DNA of 64,000 nt. It comes from Lepus europaeus. Taxonomy: Eukaryota; Chordata; Mammalia; Lagomorpha; Leporidae. The stretch lies in NCBI RefSeq assembly GCF_033115175.1, contig NW_026909196.1:7502001-7566000 (forward strand), given 5' to 3'. Shown here one piece after another: positions 61,381 to 64,000 of this stretch. The stretch's first letter is position 1. The number at the start of each line of letters is the position of its first letter. A program made the position numbers and the translations under genes. A model generated the notes under the pieces. That model was given only the letters and a program-made list of their open reading frames with translations, had not been told where the DNA came from and did no database searches.

Positions 61381-64000
61381 TTTTCTCAGTCCATTACATA
61401 CGAATTCCACACCAGTTTGTCCGGATATGACTGGATGAAAATAGAAATATACGGTTGTGTTTTGGGTAACTCAATCAGAAATATTGTGAAAGCCTCCGTG
61501 TTTGTGTTTTCTGGATATTACCCATGGACTTTATTGTTTTGAATGTTTTTATCAGGGAACATTCAATTTTTTACCGTAGAAACACTAACTGCTTCATCAT
61601 GGGGACACCAGCTCTACACATTCGTATTTTCTAAGGAGAAATCTAGAGGTACTGAGGCAAACAAACATGGCATTTCTGTTTGTATAGATGACATTTTATG
61701 CACTTGCCTAAAGAAAATACTTTGCTTGTCTCCAAAACCATTTTCACTGTGATTTTCTTGGTTCATTGCATACGAATTCCACACCAGTTTGTCCAGATAT
61801 CACTGGATGAAAACAGAAATATCCAGTTGTGTTTTGGCTAACTCAATCGGAAATATTGTGAAAGCCTCTGTGTTTGTGCACTTGCCTAACAAAATGACTT
61901 TACGTTTCTCCAAAACCATTATTACTCTGATTTTCTCAGCCCGTTGCATACCAAATCCAAACCACTTTGTCCAGTATGACTTGATGAGACCAGAAATATC
62001 CAGTTGTGTTTTGGCTAACTCAATCCGAAATATTGTGAAAGCCTCTGTGTTTGTGTATTCCTGATATTATCTATGGACTTTATTGTTTTGAATGTTTTTT
62101 ATCAGGTGACATTAAATTTTGTGCTTGGGAACACTAATTGGTTCCACATGGAGACACCAGCTCTACACATTCGTATTTTCTAGGGATAAAGCTAGAAGAA
62201 CTGCGGCAAACAAACATATTTCTGTTGGTATAAATGACATTTTATGCACTTGCCTAACCAAAAGACTTTGCTTTTCTCCAAAACCATTTTTACTGTGATT
62301 CTCTCGGTCCATTGCATACAAATTCCACACCAGTTTACCGGAAATGACTGAATGAAACCGCAAATATGCGGTTGTGTTTTGGCTAACTCAATCCCAGATA
62401 TTGCTACACTTCTGATTTTGTGTTTTTTGGATATTATCAATTGATTTAATTGTTTTGAATGTTTTTATCGGGCAACATTTTATTTTGAGCTTGGGTACAG
62501 TAATTGGTTCCACATGGAGACACCAGCTCTACACATTCGTATTTTCTAGGGAGAAAGCTAGATGAACTACGACAAACAAACATGATATTTCTGTTTGTAT
62601 AGATGACATTTTATGCACTTGCCTAACAAAAAGACATTTCTTTTCTCCAAAACCATTTTTTCAGTGATTATCTCTTCCATAGCATACAGATTCCACACCA
62701 CTTTTCCGGATATGACTGGATGATTCCGGAAATATCCGGTTTTGTTTTGGCTAACTCAATTCAAAATATTGTGAAAGCCTCTGTGTTTCTGTTTTCTGGA
62801 TATTATCGATGGACTTTATTGTTTTGAATGTTTTTATTAGGGAACATTTTATTTTGTGCTTGGAAACACTAATTGGTTCCACATGGAGACACCAGCTCTA
62901 CAGATTCGTATTTTCTAGGGAGAAAGCTAGAGGAAATGCGAAAAACAAACATGATATTTCTGTTTGTATCGATAACATTTTTTGCACTTATCTAAGGAAA
63001 AGACTTTGCTTTTCTCTAAAATCATTTTTACTGTGATTCTCTGAGTCCATTGCATACGAATTCCACACCAGTTTGTCCGGATATGAGTGGATGATACCAG
63101 AAATATCCGGTTGTGTTTTGGCTAACTCAATCCGAAATATGGTGAAATCCTCTGTGTTTGTGTTTTCTGGATTTTATGAACGGATTTTATTTTTTGCAAT
63201 GTTTTTTATCGGGGAACATTTAATTTTGTGCTTGGATACAGTAATTGGTTCCAGATGGAGACACCAGCTCTACGTATTCATATTATCTACGGAGAAAGCT
63301 AGAGGAACTGTGGCAAACAAACATGATATTTCTGTTTGTATAGATGACATTTTATGCACTTGCCTAAAGAAAATACTTTGCTTGTCTCCAAAACCATTTT
63401 CACTGTGATTTTCTTGGTTCATTGCATACGAATTCCACACCAGTTTGTCCAGATATCACTGGATGAAAACAGAAATATCCGGTTGTGTTTTGGCTAACTC
63501 AATCCCAGATATTGCTACAGCCTCTGTGTTTGTGTTTTCCGGATATTATCGATGGAGTTTATTGTTTTGAATGTTTTTATCAGGGAACATTTAATTTTGT
63601 ACCGCTGAAACACTAATTGGTTCATCAAGGAGACTCCAGCTCTACACATTCGTATTTTCTAGGGAGAAAACTAGAGGAACTGCGGCAAACAAACATGATA
63701 TTTCTGTTTGTATAGATGACATTTTATGCAGTTGCCTAACGAAAAGACTTTGCTTTTCTCCAAAACCATTTTTACTGTGATTCTCTCAGTCCATTGCATA
63801 CGAATTCCACACCAGTTTACCGGATATGACTGGATGAAACCGAAGTATCCGGTTGTGTTTTGGGTAACTCAATCCGAAATTTGGTGAAAGCCTCTGTGTT
63901 TCTGTTTTCCGGATATTATGAATGCACTTTATTGTTTGGAACGTTTGTTATCAGGGAACATTTAATTTTGGGCTTGGATACAGTAATTGGTTCCACATGG

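Larger units (their letters stand above)
32116..64000 (+). repeat. 372-bp satellite array, block 3 (about 85 monomers)
   Basis: Same satellite and orientation as blocks 1 and 2, running to the window edge. It differs in being organised into recent multi-monomer duplications, listed separately. The final 250 bp resemble about 33720-33970. No gene, SINE or LTR is visible in this block. Confidence 0.97.

Noticed and set aside
1918-64000. Dozens of 60-123 codon open frames on both strands in the satellite, many ending in similar peptides (for example ...DDILCTC... on the + strand)
   Set aside because: They share sequence because the DNA repeats. Many begin at non-ATG codons, they are broken at random by indels from monomer to monomer, they occur on both strands of the same bases, and they have no recognisable domain, splice context or promoter.
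1918-64000. Regularly spaced repeats suggesting a CRISPR-like array
   Set aside because: The repeats are contiguous 372-bp satellite monomers with no unique spacers, in a mammalian genome.

Overview
The window is a mammalian, almost certainly lagomorph (rabbit), centromeric or pericentromeric satellite array carrying retroelements. The lagomorph call rests on one tRNA-derived SINE at 23387-23741 that I recognise as a rabbit C-type SINE (CSINE). About 88% of the window is a single AT-rich tandem satellite, monomer about 372 bp, always in the same orientation, roughly 150 copies. A rabbit centromeric satellite of about 375 bp (Rsat I) is described in the literature; I could not compare sequences.

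Layout: 1-1917 is the 3' end of an env-less gammaretrovirus-like endogenous retrovirus (ERV-A, + strand; pol integrase, polypurine tract, 3' LTR). 1918-26671 is satellite, broken only by the SINE. 26672-32115 is a full-length provirus of the same family (ERV-B, - strand, 5444 bp) with both LTRs, a 4-bp ATTC target duplication, a tRNA-Lys primer site, an intact gag with an upstream membrane-anchor leader, a UAG readthrough site into protease, a heavily deleted pol and no env. 32116-64000 is satellite again, with recent higher-order structure: a 7573-bp unit in two nearly identical tandem copies (about 37430-52575), a 2600-bp seven-monomer unit in two tandem copies (about 54545-59745), and longer-range mosaic duplications.

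No cellular protein-coding gene is present. The many 60-120 codon open frames in the satellite are repeats of one chance frame. The only plausible protein-coding sequences are retroviral: ERV-A integrase (open through the visible part) and ERV-B gag. ERV-B is young (two 543-bp LTRs differing at one CpG site), yet its own reverse transcriptase, RNase H and integrase are destroyed, which suggests it was copied by enzymes supplied in trans. The two proviruses lie in opposite orientation, so their inner LTRs point toward each other across 24.7 kb of satellite.
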